Shown piece after piece: positions 23,399-35,552 of a DNA stretch of 64,000 nt (position 1 is its first letter; each line of letters begins with the position of its first letter). The notes under the pieces were generated by a model. The model was not told the origin of the DNA and made no database searches. It saw only the letters and a program-made list of their open reading frames with translations. A program made the position numbers and the translations under genes. This DNA comes from Ustulina deusta (Eukaryota > Ascomycota > Sordariomycetes > Xylariales > Xylariaceae), in contig JAJNNX010000009.1 in assembly GCA_023159155.1 (NCBI GenBank), forward strand, positions 1,196,919-1,260,918, read 5' to 3'.

Positions 23399-25241
23399 TT
23401 AGTCCTCCTTCCAGACACTGCAATATTCCGTGTTAGTGATTGCCATCTGATGAGCGTTTGGTAAGAGTTGGTTTCAGCTGCACAATAGGCACTTAGCGGG
23501 ATCATCACCCCAACAAGGGTCTGTTCATAACTGATCAAGTGGGAGTAGATGAACCCCGGGAATCAATCACTTACTTGGCACCCCCTTCGTGGCCCACGGA
23601 TATATACTCGCGCCCTTCACCACTATCCTCACTACCGCTCTTCTCGCTGCTGCCGCCGCCGCTGCCGCCGCCGCTGCTATAGGAGCTCTCCCACGTACTT
23701 AGCTCGTCGACCTTGCGAATGCCCATCATCCACGCGACGAGGCCACGCGGAGCCCACCGCCCCACGAACCCGTACAGGCCGGCACCGAGCCCCACGGGCA
23801 CTACGTCGCTCTTGTCAGACCCGTCCAGCACGTCAAACACGGCGGTGTGCAGACCCCGCAGTGAGCTGCCCTTCAGGCCCCGAATGCGCCCGGCTGAGAT
23901 GGCCGACGACGACTGCGACTCGTAGTTGCGGGCGTAGGCGAGCCGCGCGGCCTCGGGCCATTGCTGCGTCTCAGCCGACGGCGGCAGGAAACCCGGGTTC
24001 TGCGGTCCACGGGCAGGTACGAAGCCCGTGAAGTCGAAGGTGCCGAGCTGTAGGTGCGTGACGGGGATTCGGAGGGGACGCAACTCGGCCGTCAGGACTT
24101 CGGTGAATGCCGAGAGGGCTGAGCATACGGTAGCTTCGGGCGCATGGAAGGGCGGGCTAATGGAGGAGATGATGGAGGGAGTGAAGACGAGAACTTTGGG
24201 GGTGTTGGCTTCCGTCTTCGCACTCCCACTAACCGCACTTTGGGGTGAGGGGGGTGGCGTTAGGCGTGATGTGAGGAGCGGGAGGAAGGCCTGAATTGTG
24301 AGGATGGGCTGTAGTAGGTGGGTGTTGAAGAGATCGGCGAAGCTCGAGGGAGGGATGGTGGCTATGGGCGAGGTTTGGTAGTGGAGAGACGGGATCAGGA
24401 TGACCGATGTCAAGGTCAGGTGGTGGGGTTTCGCTCGCGGGACGGCAGCATGCGGGGTCTGGAGATAGGCGGCGAAACGGTCGATCGACGCGCCTGCGCT
24501 TGGGGGCTGTACGAAAGAACATGTCAGTTGTCCGTCTGTCTCTGTCTCCGAGTCTCTTCCCGGATTGGAGCGGAAGACACGAGTGGGGATTGCCTGGATA
24601 CTCACGTCGTTGATATCGATGCCAAACGGCCGAATATCCGGCCGCGACATACCCTGCACCATGGCCTCATCCTCGATCGTGCGGCATACGACAAAGACGA
24701 GGAAGCCTCTCCTCTCGAGATCCAGAGACAATGACTTCGTCAGCGGCAGCGAGGGCGATCCGGCGATGACGACTACCTCGAGTCGGCTCCCGTTCCTCGC
24801 CCGCTTCGCCCGTCGTGGCTTGCGAAGCAGCTTGCTGTGGCGGACGACGCGGTATGTCACGTAGCCGACGGCGCAGACGAAGACACCGCTCACGACCTTG
24901 TGTCCGGCGACCCAGGCCTGCATCCTCTCCCACGTCGACTCGGGTATGATCTGAACGGGCGGCGGCGCGGGCGACTTCGGTCTCGCGTAGTCGGGCACCC
25001 AGGCGGCCGAGGCCAAGGTATGCCGGACGTTCTCGGCAGCCTTCTCGACGGTCTTGTCGAGGAAGTCGGCGACCTCGTCCGAGTACTGTCGAACGTGGTT
25101 GGGCACCGAGGAGAGCTGTCGCCTGCGTCAACACCGACGGGCCAGAGGACGACCGGGCTCGCACAAGGGCCGAGGAGAATGCAATGCATGGCGATGTTGG
25201 TGACTTACCAGATCCCAGAACTGCTGGTCATCTGCCGACAT
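23399..25241 (-). CDS. DUF1776 family protein (SDR-like fold, membrane-anchored), four exons
   Basis: Exons 25241-25209, 25115-24606, 24506-23575 and 23417-23399 give 497 aa. The first exon (MSADDQQFWDL) splices to LSSVPNHVRQYSDEVADFLD, the usual DUF1776 start. The acceptor after GCGACAG is needed to keep frame. A membrane segment VVSGVFVCAVGYVTYRVV lies near residue 80, followed by a basic stop-transfer (KLLRKPRRAKRAR) and a dehydrogenase-like region beginning LEVVVIAGSPSLPLTKSL. Later marks are VLVFTPSIISSISPPFHAPE and LRIPVTHLQLGTFDFTGF. The C-terminus is Ser/Gly-rich. The last exon is inferred: GCCAA/GTAAGT at 23575 splices to TGTCTGG, ending VWKED. If unspliced, the protein stops at 23571 after GGAK. 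No reaction is established for the family. Confidence 0.85.
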
Positions 25242-25923
25242 GGTGTCTGTTGGGCGGCGGTATGAATATTGTCTTGGTTAAAAGAGCGGTATGGGCAGAA
25301 GACGGGTGAGAGAAAAAGACGAGGGTATGATGATGATATGGAATAATCGGCAGGTGGACTAGACTAGCCTTGGATAAGATACACCACATCTCCGCACCGC
25401 TGATAAGCAACGGTCACGGTGCTAGGTGGACAAGTCGTAGGTATGTGTTGGCCCTCTACACGTCGCTAGGTACCTAACCACCTAACCATCTAGTGGGGTT
25501 ATTTTACTTGTCGTATCCCCTGTCGGTGACGGTGGCCCGCAGGTGTTTTGTTGTCAAACCCATATCAGGTACCTATCTCTGCCTACACCTTAGGCCGATT
25601 GCAAATCTATAGGTACTTGGACCGAGAAAACGCGCACGATACCACTTACAGTAATTCATACCTGGGTAGACCTGGCAAAGGAGGAAAAATTATGAACATA
25701 TTAGTATATTCTGTTAAAAATGAAAACATGAAAAGTAAGTTGTAAAATGACAAATATACGGGTAAATATGTAATTACAAGGGCGATTCTTTTACAATCGA
25801 GAAGTACCTATTGGTTCAAAAGAGTGCAGTTTGGCCTTGTTAAGTGGTACCGATTGGGGTTGGCGGTATGGCCCTAAGACAGAAACAGCCGCGGGCCGCG
25901 GTGGTCCAGACACCCTCCTTCAT
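25242..25923. promoter_or_regulatory. Intergenic with clustered TAGGTACCTA-type motifs
   Basis: Promoter of the DUF1776 gene and 3' flank of the OYE gene. GCTAGGTACCTAACCACCTAACC lies near 25470 and CAGGTACCTATC near 25565, followed by an AT-rich patch (25690-25800). No gene seen. Confidence 0.4.
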
Positions 25924-27099
25924 TCACAACCCATCGTCTCTGCCCTGTTCCTGTTCCTGTTGTTGTCGTTCCAGAAACTCATCGCAGAATGGGTAGTCTA
26001 TGTATCCAGCCGCTTGCTGGGGCACATAGAAGGTGCCACGGTCATATTCGCCCAGCGGGATGTTCTCGCGGATGCGGAACGGCAAGTCGGGGGTCGAGAT
26101 GAACCGTCGTCCGAACGTGACCACGACGTCCCGGTCGGGGCGCTCGACGTCGACGAGCCGACGCGCACTCTCCGCCGTGAAGCCGCCGCCGACGAGCAAC
26201 GGCCCCTTCCACAGCCCATACGCGAACGCGAGCGTTTCCGACGGGCCCTGCGACCGCTCTGCGTCCTCGGGACCCACGACGCGCGCCTCGATCAGATGGA
26301 GGTACGCGAGGTCGAGGCCTGCCACCTTCGTGATGAGGTCCGCGAATTGCGGCACCGGGTCTTCCATCTTCATGCCGTTGTATGTGCTCCACGGGCTGAG
26401 CCGGAGACCGAGTCGTTGGGGCCCGATGGCCTTGCTGACGGCCGTCACCAACTCGACGGCGAACCGCGATCGGTTCTCGATGCTGCCGCCATAGCCGTCC
26501 TCTCGCTTGTTGCAGACGTCCTGCGTGAACTGGTCGATGAGGTACCCGTTCGCCCCGTGGAGCTCGACGCCGTCAAACCCCGCCGCCATGGCATTGTGCG
26601 CCGCGCGTACGTAGCTATCGATCTTGTCCTGTATCTCCCCGACCGTCAATTCTCGGGGCGGTGCTTGGCCGGCTTCGAGAGGTGTGGCACTCGAGCTATA
26701 TATCGACATACCCTCCAACTGCATTGCCGCGCGGCCGAGCACCCAGAGCTGACAGAAGATGTAGCTACCTCGGCGATGAACGGCGTCCGTCACCTGTTTC
26801 CACGCCAGGATCTGCTGCTCGTTGTAGATCCCTGGCACGTTTGGGACTCCCCTGTCGATTTCCGATATGAAAGTGCCCTCGCTGATGAGTAGCGTACCGG
26901 GAACACTAGCTCGTTGGCTGTAGTATTCTGCCACCATCTCGAGGGGAACATGATCATTCGAAGCGCGCAGGCGTGTTAATGGACTCATGCCAATACGATG
27001 GGCTAGCGTCATGTTGCCGACTTTGACCGGGCGGAATAATCTAGACGACTCCATGACATCAATAGATTTCATGCTAGATGCTGAAGACATAAACTCCAT
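25924..27099 (-). CDS. Old Yellow Enzyme family NADH:flavin oxidoreductase (391 aa)
   Basis: FMN-dependent ene-reductase of the OYE/12-oxophytodienoate reductase type, reducing activated C=C bonds with NAD(P)H. The frame continues upstream to 27654, but the start at 27099 (MEFMSSASSMKSID) follows a purine-rich leader and gives the family length; ATGs at 27090 and 27072 are also possible. Signatures: RLFRPVKVGNMTLAHRIGMS, PLTRLRASNDHVP, TLLISEGTFIS, the active-site HGANGYLIDQF, REDGYGGSIENRSRFAVELV, LRLSPWSTYNGM, and the phosphate-binding VVTFGRRFISTPDLPFR. No targeting signal. It ends in a Gln/Glu-rich tail. The upstream extension to 27654 has no family similarity and is most likely 5' UTR or promoter. 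Physiological substrate unknown. Confidence 0.93.
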   Translation of the reverse strand: MEFMSSASSMKSIDVMESSRLFRPVKVGNMTLAHRIGMSPLTRLRASNDHVPLEMVAEYYSQRASVPGTLLISEGTFISEIDRGVPNVPGIYNEQQILAWKQVTDAVHRRGSYIFCQLWVLGRAAMQLEGMSIYSSSATPLEAGQAPPRELTVGEIQDKIDSYVRAAHNAMAAGFDGVELHGANGYLIDQFTQDVCNKREDGYGGSIENRSRFAVELVTAVSKAIGPQRLGLRLSPWSTYNGMKMEDPVPQFADLITKVAGLDLAYLHLIEARVVGPEDAERSQGPSETLAFAYGLWKGPLLVGGGFTAESARRLVDVERPDRDVVVTFGRRFISTPDLPFRIRENIPLGEYDRGTFYVPQQAAGYIDYPFCDEFLERQQQEQEQGRDDGL

Positions 27100-28288
27100 T
27101 TTTTTTTCTGTCTGTTTTTTCTCTCTTTTTTCTTTCTTTTTTTCCCCGTCGATATGTCTTGTTTTCTTCACTTGTTTGGCATTTGCAGAACACTCGAATG
27201 TGACCTCGAGTCTTTTTATATGTGAGCATCGCCTCCTAATAGTTAGCAATTTCCAACGACTCCATCTAAAAGGATTCATCTCTTTCACGTTGGCTTTGTT
27301 ATGCGGTTTGCTAGGGAACGAAAATATGACAAGCCCATCGCGCCGCATGTTTGCATTGTAAGACACAATGAGCCAAAAACTCGTGTGATTTGAACCAATT
27401 TCCTGGCGCAACTCTTGCCACCCAATATACCAGGACAGTGGCGTAGCTAATGTCTCAAAGGCAAGGAGTGAGGCATATCCGTAGGTAACTAACCGCTTGG
27501 GTATCCGAGGTCTTAGACTGACCATGTTCTGATTCAATAAGCAAATACGACAATATCGCCTATTTCCGACTACGTGCGACCTGTTCTGGCAAACAAACAT
27601 CATTGTTCTGATCATATTTGTTTTAGCCGAGTGATTGAACAATGAACATCTCACCGACGATTAAGCAGGGAAGAAAGGGCTGGACAATTGAGTGGCCAGA
27701 AAGGTAAATCTGAGACTATGTCTCGTCTTCTATATCGCTCCTAGGAGAATTCTCACTGTAAGCTCTTGGGCATTACACAGTCCTCGATTCTGTATAGAGA
27801 TCCTCATACCTGCATCTAACGTCTATGGCAGCGTTGTGAGCTGTACCTTTCGATAACCTGGGGGAAAACACAGTGTTCCTCTTCGCAATTACCCCCATTA
27901 GAGCGATATATCCAGCACTTCGGCTTATTCATGCTTTCGCAGGAAGATCAATTTGAAGATCCAGAAAGGAAAAGACAGGCATGCCAGCTCATGCTTCGAC
28001 TGGAACTACTCCAGAGCTCTTCGAAACCTAGGAACGAGCCAGCCTTGAAGTTTCCTCCGGCGGGTTATTATTAGAAACACGCCGAGCCTAGGTTATTTCT
28101 CAGGAAAATATTGCAAATGCGTCCCCTAGATTGCATCTCTACTGTCTTTAGACCTCTCTAGCGAATGGCTGCGAAACGTATCGGAACTTGCTAGGAAGGG
28201 GATAATAAACACGCCCTAACTAGAATTCGGGAACGGTGAAATGCCGTCTGTAGCTCGGACAGGGAGCCTGTGCTAGAGGCACGTTGGC
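27100..28288. other. Intergenic with A/G-rich OYE leader
   Basis: 27100-27170 is a long polypyrimidine tract on + (polypurine leader on -). A weak open frame continues minus-strand to 27654 without recognisable residues. No gene from 27655 to 28288. Confidence 0.5.
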
Positions 28289-29548
28289 TTATTGAGAACA
28301 AGATGTGATAGCGTTAGCTATTAGGCGGTGTTGGTGAGTCGAAGAGTTGGGACTGCACAAGGATGTGGGAGATCCTGTAATAGCGCCAGCCTGGCATCGT
28401 TGGAATAACGGCCCAGCGTGCCACGCACTTCGCAAAGGAACACCGCCATTACAAATCAAATCAAGCCTAACCTCTACACTATGCCCGTCAACAAGTCCTC
28501 GCTTCACCATTCGCGAGACCACTGTATCCCCCTTCACAGCTGACCAGGCTCGGATGACCTGCTTCGGCGTAAGCAGGTCGATGTCGGTCTGCTGGCCCTC
28601 ATGCCACTCCACCACCGTCTACTTGACGCCCTGCGCCCCCTTTGCCGTTAGGTACTCGGCCCCCGCCAAGGCGACGAACACCATCCTTCCGCCTCGACGC
28701 CCTGCCTCGTCAGGAGATGACATGATGCTCACGTGTTCTTTGGTGGCCACGAATCGCGTTTCATAGCCTGCCTTCTCAGTTTCTGCCCCCCCGGTTCGTT
28801 GGTGGTTTACCCGGTAGTCGGGATTGGCGATCCATGCACCCTCTAGGCTCTCCATCACCTCTTTCGTTTACTCTTCTCTCGCGATATCTGTTTCTCGCTC
28901 GCCCACCCGCACTAGCTCGCTTTCTCACCCCACTACCGTCCTTCGCGCCCCCATCAGCTGCCGGCTGATGGCTTCGGGCTTCAGCGCCACCTGCATCCTC
29001 GGACTTTGGTTGTACACATTTGATGAGCCCCGATGTGTCCGTAGCGAGTCGAATGTCCAGCATTCTCGTTGAGGGAGCGTTACACCCAGACTCTGCCGCT
29101 GTCTAGCAATCCGGCTTGCGCGTGGATATGCGTTGCCCGTCTACACCTCGGCAGATATGATATTCTTTCCACCCGATTAACATGCCGCAAGCGGTGTTCT
29201 TGCGAAACGTGAAAAGACTCTAGCCGATTCCTAATATGAATCCATCGTCGTTTGCTGTCCTTGTCTTGCTCCCGCTTTCACGCTGTGGATCTAAGGCGTC
29301 GAATACCCTTTGGCTTACGGCTAGACACATCCCGAGTTCACCGTCTTCCTCACAGTCGTAGCCGATGACTGTGTGCATTTTGCCGCTCCCGAGTGGCCGT
29401 ACGCGAAGAAATTGCAATTGCCGCCTTCGATAATCCTGGCCATGACCGGCGCGGCGGTGCTCCTGTACGCGTACGCATTGTTATCTTCCGACTCCCGAGC
29501 AGTTTTAAATGCGGTCGGCCGTTTTCTAGACCTTGAGAGTCCGTACAA
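28289..29548 (-). pseudogene. Kinesin-like motor gene, inactivated
   Basis: Pieces of a kinesin motor lie in order on the minus strand. From about 29430 the frame reads NCNFFAYGHSG and then, after a frameshift near 29400, SGKMHTVIGYDCEEDGELG with VSQRVFDALD: a kinesin-type P-loop (FAYGxTGSGKT) and following strand. Around 29020-28960 comes SNVYNQSPRMQVAL, comparable to the switch I SSRSH region. At 28650-28690 GGRMVFVALAGAEYLTAKGA corresponds to switch II (VDLAGSE), with Ala replacing the Asp. Past a stop, TVVEWHEGQQTDIDLLTPKQVIRAW matches the following IN-x-LLALG-x-VIRAL element. In-frame stops are TGA (28925-28927), TAA (28868-28870) and TAG (28619-28621). Each could come from CGA, CAA and CAG by C-to-T. 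The N-terminal motor start and the stalk are not seen. Confidence 0.7.
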
Positions 29549-32500
29549 ATAGAAAATAATGAACTCGTTTACTGTGTTCTACTGTCGGAGATGACTACCA
29601 GCCACCTCTGATTGTCCACTGGCCGCCACCGTCCATGTATGTCTGGTTTCTTTTGACAATTTGTGTTCAACATTTGGACTGTGAACGTGCTTGAGGTAGT
29701 ATGACCCGGTTATTCAGTTACCTACTTCGTTGAATAAGGTAAGGAATCTGTAAATGCCTATAGGCTAGATACTAGATAGGCAACTGCCTATAGTGTCTAT
29801 GGCTTGTTAGAGTATAACTGCGGCTGGCTGAGGCAGTGTGCCAACCAATGATCAGGACTAAAGGGCGGAATACCAGGTAATTTGGCGAAAGCCAGCATCG
29901 CCTAGTTTTCATTTTTGTTTTCGTAGGCTTGGCAATGGATGTCAATGATTAGCCCTGAGAAATTTATTGTATTACACGTTCCGTACAACCGCTGTTTCTT
30001 CTTCGCTATCCCTTTAGATAATGGCACAGTGAATTGCATGCCCTTACTCTCCTGTGAGTGCATTGCGCCGGTTTTCAGAGAGCCTGGGCATGTGATTTTC
30101 ATAATTATGTCAATGCTATTTTTCCCAACGACTTGTCTGTCGACTAGGAAAGAAGGCCCGCCATGCATAGTCTAGTCCACCCATCTCGAGGATTGCGAGG
30201 TGTTTTTTTTCCCCCCGAGATGCCGCCGGCCGCTTAGCCATCAGGGTATGCGTGCAGAAATGCTATGGTACGGAGGCACCAAGTCGTACACCAGAGTGGG
30301 TCAATGGACGCGAGGATAATTACTTATCATTGCCGCCCTGTTCACGTGCTTGTTCTAACGAATGCCGGAGGCTGGTTTGTTTTCTATCTGGTAACATCTT
30401 CTCTGACACATTATTCGTCTCTTCAAAGAAACCCAGCCATGATAATCTGTAGCTGATCGTGAGAAAGATTCCGCAGTATTAAGATGCCGTATATTATAAC
30501 CCAGTTTGGGATGGACGGTAGTAATGATATGTTGGAGTGAGGTAGAAGAAATACAGACCGAGGCTTTTCATCGTGGAAGTACCGTCAGGGAATAACGAAC
30601 AGGCTGGTCTAAAATAGCGAACAGTGCACATCTAGATGAAGATACGTTAAGATTAACGCCAACCGATGCCTTGGTATGCGATAGTATTAGTTGGCTGTCA
30701 CTTTTCTAGCGTAGGGCTCAAAAATAATAACAGGCCGGATTTTAATGTTGTCGAGTTTCGACGTTACATGTTTAAAATGGGGACAACACCTGACAGCTTC
30801 GAAGGTTTATTCCGTGCTACGCCGCAACAAAGACCAAGTCTTATGTCATCACACTCCCGTTTGAACTTGCTGCATATGCCTTCGATACGACGAATCGGAA
30901 CTATCTGTTTGTTAGCCTCCGTTACCTATCCTGCCTACCTTCTACCTAGAAAACGGAGTAATCAGTGCTGATACTCCTTTGAAAACACTCTTGCAGTTAT
31001 AATAACCTAAGACATGAAACTTAAACGGCTAAGTGCTGTAATAATTACTACCTACTAGATTCTGGGGGAAAAAAAAAACCGAGCAGCACGAGAATAAATA
31101 CACTGGTGTACACTGCAATCGTGGATATCTCTCCAGGACTTCTAAATAGAACTAAGAGGAGCAGGCCTAAAAAGTGGTGGCAATCGCTCTTGGTCATCAT
31201 TTGAATACTATCCATGAGGTGCAAAGCATACAAGCGCCCAGCCTCCTGTGTAACCGAGCCTACCAAAGCGATCCTTAACTGCTGACAGCTTGGTGGGTAA
31301 AGCTGGACTGATATTGGGATATGTGCGGTGTAATTAGATCTTCTCAAAAGCTAACTTGTTTAAGAATCGAACCATGATGCCCCGTCTTAAAGATAGGAAG
31401 GTCCTCTAGGAAAATGCCCCCAAGGTTTCATCCTTTGGGAAATATAGAAAGGTGTCTTCGCTGTTGTCTAACAACGGTATTCCGTGGAAGAGTGCAAAAC
31501 CCGTTTGTGGCGCTGTAAAAATACGTAATGCTTATCTTCAGCTGTAGAAACTCAGGGTTATAAATGGACCGGGACTGTGTCTATTTTTATCCCCACTGTT
31601 TTAAATATTCCTCTTAAACAGGAATACTTTCTGTTGTGTGGGTGCCTTGTTAATCTGCAATTTATAATTTATATCGTAAAATAGACACGGCTTGGTTGTT
31701 TATACTTTATTAACTTTGCCCATCACCTACATTCCGTTATACGTACACGTACGTACATGCATAGCCCTCAATAATTGCCTTTTGTACACTAGCTACAGGG
31801 TGGGGAGCAGGGTATGTCTCTCGCAACGCAGCAGGGGTCCTACCCACGGTGGTGGTAATGGTTCACATTGCGGCTGCTTGTTCCCTGCTTGTTGGTTATA
31901 TTAGTCTAGTGAGAGCTAGCAGCGAAGAGAAAAGGAAAAGATCTTCCAAAGAGACGGTCTTGGACTTCAGGAAACTCTTAGATCATTAGTTGTGTCTCCC
32001 TTCTTTTTCACTCCCTGATTTCTACAGTGTTGAAAGATTCGCCTTGGATCTTGTCTGTTTCCTGCCGACCCAAACTCTATAAAGTCTCTTGCTATGAGCA
32101 TTGATGCTCGATTATCCGGGGGTTGGCGCCACAACTCGTAGCTCGACTTGGCAACATTGTACAGGTAAGTCAGGCGTACTGTAGGTACTGTAGATAGTAC
32201 ATATAGGTTGGCTAGGAAGATAATCCTGCTGATGATACCTACACTAGTTGTTCCCAGAACCACGAACGGCTACAAAATTACGCTGGGTTCCCCGGACACT
32301 AGAGCCATATACAGAAAGTGACCCCAGTTCTCATCGTCGCTGAGTCGCTGACCGAGACAATAGCGTGTAGCCCTGGATGTCAACTATACCGTTTACGGGG
32401 TAGTAGCAAGAAGCCAAGGCCCCATTGAGGGTCGGGCGAAGACTGGCACACGCAGGTTCAAGTTGATATTTGAAGTATATTGAATATAGCTTTTTCGGTT

Positions 32501-33244
32501 CTCTACACCATATTTAAAATTCAGAGAATGTAGGCAGCAAGTGTTGCCGCGTAGATTGGCAATTGTTTAGCCGACATTGTTAGGCACCTTGTGGCTTGAA
32601 TCTCGTGGGCCCATATTGTTCCAGCCCCCAATTTGCAATAAACCAGGCTAGTGTCAAGAGAGATGGAGAAAGGCGTCGGGCTCATATCTATCATTACGAT
32701 TCATCAGTAGATTAGATGTCCAATCAAGGAAAAGAGTGTTATGTCTTGTATTACTTCAGGTGGGGGCGCTGTGTATCTGAACCATGGTACACCACATGCT
32801 CCTCATCTATATCGCACGTGTGCCCCAAGTGAAGATAGCGTCATCCCTGCAGTTTGGAACACATGTCCGACATATGCGCAATCACCAACAGCTGCTGCAC
32901 ATTCCTTCAGCGTGGCGGCATCGACCACCACCTTTCGCCTACAGTAATGTTCAGCCACCCAACCCCCGCCACCAATGTAGTAGTTGCCGGTATCTTGTAC
33001 GGCATGCAGTGTACACATTGAGTCTTGACGTATTCCTTGAGTGGAGTGCGTAGATGGGATTCGCCAAACCGGAAGACCTCAGCATCTCCTCTCCGCCCAC
33101 CCAGGCGCGGCATGGATCATCGACCACCTCGTAACTACTGTATACAAAACATAACAACGCTCATCTAAAGCAGCATACCCGAGCTGACATACTTTGCCGG
33201 CGACATCGAGACATACACGTTTTGGAACCAACTAGAATACCACC
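29549..33244. other. 3.7-kb gene-free stretch
   Basis: Only short frames without motifs. Patches of TAGGTA/GCCTATAGG-type sequence occur at 29735-29800 and TAGGTACTGTAGATAGTAC near 32180. AT content rises toward 31700. The last part is the promoter of the P450 gene. No repeat family or RNA gene recognised. Confidence 0.5.
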
Positions 33245-34996
33245 ATGACTACACTACAGATTGATTCCGTCGCTGTTCATGGCCGAGAGGGTTCGGTTTT
33301 AGACATCACAGCCCTTAGGTGTCTGATCACCTTGTTCGTTCTCGTTGCTGCCTCTTATCCGATATACTCTCTTTATCTGCACCCACTCAGTGCGTATCCT
33401 GGTCCGAAGCTGGCAGCCATCACTCGAATGCCGTATTGGATCGCCTGTCTCAAAGGAGATCAAGTTCGATGGCTGGCGAAGCTACACAGCCAATATGGCT
33501 CCGTAGTGAGATTCGGGCCGGACGATCTTAGCTACACCGACGGGCGGGCCTGGAGGGACATATGCCTCGTCCCTAAGGGCAAAAAGGAGAATGCAAAGGA
33601 AGTCGGGTTTCATGCACCATCAGCGAATGGTGTGCCAAACATCGTTTGCCAGAACGACATTGCTCACCATGCGAGGTTAAGACGTGCTTTATTACCCGCA
33701 TTTTCTGAGAGGGCTCTCAATGCCCAGGAGCCGCTGCTTCAGAAGTATGCCGACCTTGTGATTGCTAGAAGCCGCGAGGCTACCGAGCTTGATATATCAA
33801 AGCTTATGAATTTTGCAATGTTTGACATCATGGCTGATTTCGCATTTGGAGAGTCGCTACACATGCTGGAGCGGGGTCAATACTCCGAGTGGGTTGCGAA
33901 GGTGTTTAACTCTATAAGGGTATGCCAAGCCGGTGAACGAGCGAGCAGCGAATAGCTATTGACGTTACTAGGTTCTCCCCTTTGTCCAAATGATCGAGTA
34001 TTATCCTCTACTTAAGAAGATGTTTGCTCTTATTGAGCCTAAGGCTATCACCAAAATGCGCCACGATCATTTTAATCACACAGTAATGCGTGTTAACAAG
34101 CGTCTAAACGAAGGATCGGAAAAGCAAGACCTCTGGGATTTTATCCTCGAGTCCGAAACTCTCACTCTTAAAGAGATGCATGTCAATGCGGAGCTCTTCA
34201 TGGCCGCTGGTACGGAGACTACTGGTACGTGGCCTTTCTCTCGACATGAGTTGCAACGGCTACTCTAACGCACTTCAGCTTCTCTAATAACCGGTTTAAT
34301 CCACTATCTTATGGCAAACCAGGACAAAATGAAGATCTTAACGGATGAAGTCCGAACGCGGTTCAGAAATAGCAAGGAAATTACCCTAGGAAACGTGGCA
34401 CCACTACGATACTTGAACGCCTGTAAGAATAACTTGAACACCCATTCTCTTCATTCTCAATTAATTCCCTTTTGTATAGGCATTCGAGAGGCTATGAGAG
34501 TTTATCCTCCGATTCCATCAGGACTCCCTCGTATAGTCGCAGAGGGTGGCAATTCTATTCTGGGGAAATGGGTTCCGGCGGGCACACACGTATCAGTGCA
34601 CCAGTTTTCGACTTACCATTCTCCGCAAAATTTTAAGTAAGTTGCCCACACCCTTTTCAAATCGTACCGCTTCAGGTGAAAATTATGGATATTACCTGGG
34701 CTAACACTATGTCGCTTTTCAGAGACCCTGATAAGTTCGTACCCGAACGCTGGTTGGGTGATCCCAGGTATAGTGACGATAACCGTGATGCACATCAGCC
34801 GTTTTCGACCGGCACAAGGAATTGCCTAGGCATGAACTTAGCTTGGCATGAGATAAGATTGATGCTTGCAAAACTGGTGTACGAATTCGACATCGAGTCA
34901 GACACTGGTTCTGACTGGCTCGACCAAAAGGTCTATATTATTTGGGACCGTAAGCCCTTGATCTGTCGTTTCAAGGATGCTGTCCCACAAGGATAG
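33245..34996 (+). CDS. Cytochrome P450, five exons (500 aa), at edge of biotin cluster
   Basis: Exons 33245-33919, 33972-34224, 34279-34422, 34480-34636 and 34723-34996. Haem-thiolate monooxygenase with an N-terminal membrane anchor (ALRCLITLFVLVAASYPIYS) followed by LYLHPLSAYPGPKLAAIT, as in fungal CYP65-type enzymes. Conserved elements: I-helix AAGTETT (34205-34224), K-helix EAMR in CIREAMRVYPPIPSGLPR, FVPERWLGD, and the haem loop FSTGTRNCLGMNLAW with the axial Cys. All key residues are intact. It lies 560 bp from the convergent 545-aa gene and beside the bio genes. Bacterial BioI is a P450 that cleaves fatty acyl chains to pimeloyl units, so a precursor role is conceivable. CYP65-like sequence fits secondary-metabolite hydroxylases equally well. 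Confidence 0.92.
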
Positions 34997-35552
34997 ACAT
35001 TTCCAGTGTTACCGGAGAAACTCAAGATGCACAAAATTATCATCCTCATCCTCATTAAGCACTCGCTAAATCTTCTGGATTTCACATGATAGGTAATCGC
35101 CGCTTGTACACATTAAAGTGGCCAGAATACACAGCTGTTTCATTGATTTCTTTTTATCACTTTCATTATCCCCACCATTGATATCTTCAATGAGCAAAGT
35201 TTAGGTTGCCGAGCAAGTGAGCGGCATTTGTGAAAAGCCACCTAGAATTAGGCATTCCTAGCTGCATCAACAACGGAGGCGTGGACGAAGTGTCGATTCT
35301 CTACGATGCCACTCTTACGGTAGTTATTGTAATTTAATATGTTCCATTTTTCCTTAGCCGGCGTTTTCTATAGATATAACGAGCTGAGTGGAGCAACCGA
35401 GGCTGAATGGGATAGAGTAAGAACAACGAGGAAATTGAAATTTATGAAAAAATGCCACAACTTATCAATCGTTAAGGCACACGCTCGCCATTTCCGTAAC
35501 TGTATTAAATTAGATCAAATGACTCGGCATATTACCACAATCAATAATTCGC
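34997..35552. other. Convergent intergenic region, AT-rich
   Basis: Between the 3' ends of the P450 and the 545-aa gene. Nothing recognised. Confidence 0.5.

Noticed and set aside
25831..26892. 353-codon plus-strand frame opposite the OYE gene
   Set aside because: Antisense shadow; Arg/Asp/Val-rich low-information translation while the minus strand encodes a clear flavoenzyme.
27100..27654. 185-codon N-terminal extension of the OYE frame
   Set aside because: No family similarity, Lys/Glu-rich just before the true ATG, and it includes the purine-rich leader.
29902..30175. Overlapping 78- and 88-codon frames on both strands
   Set aside because: No motif, no splice continuation, ordinary chance frames in low-GC DNA.
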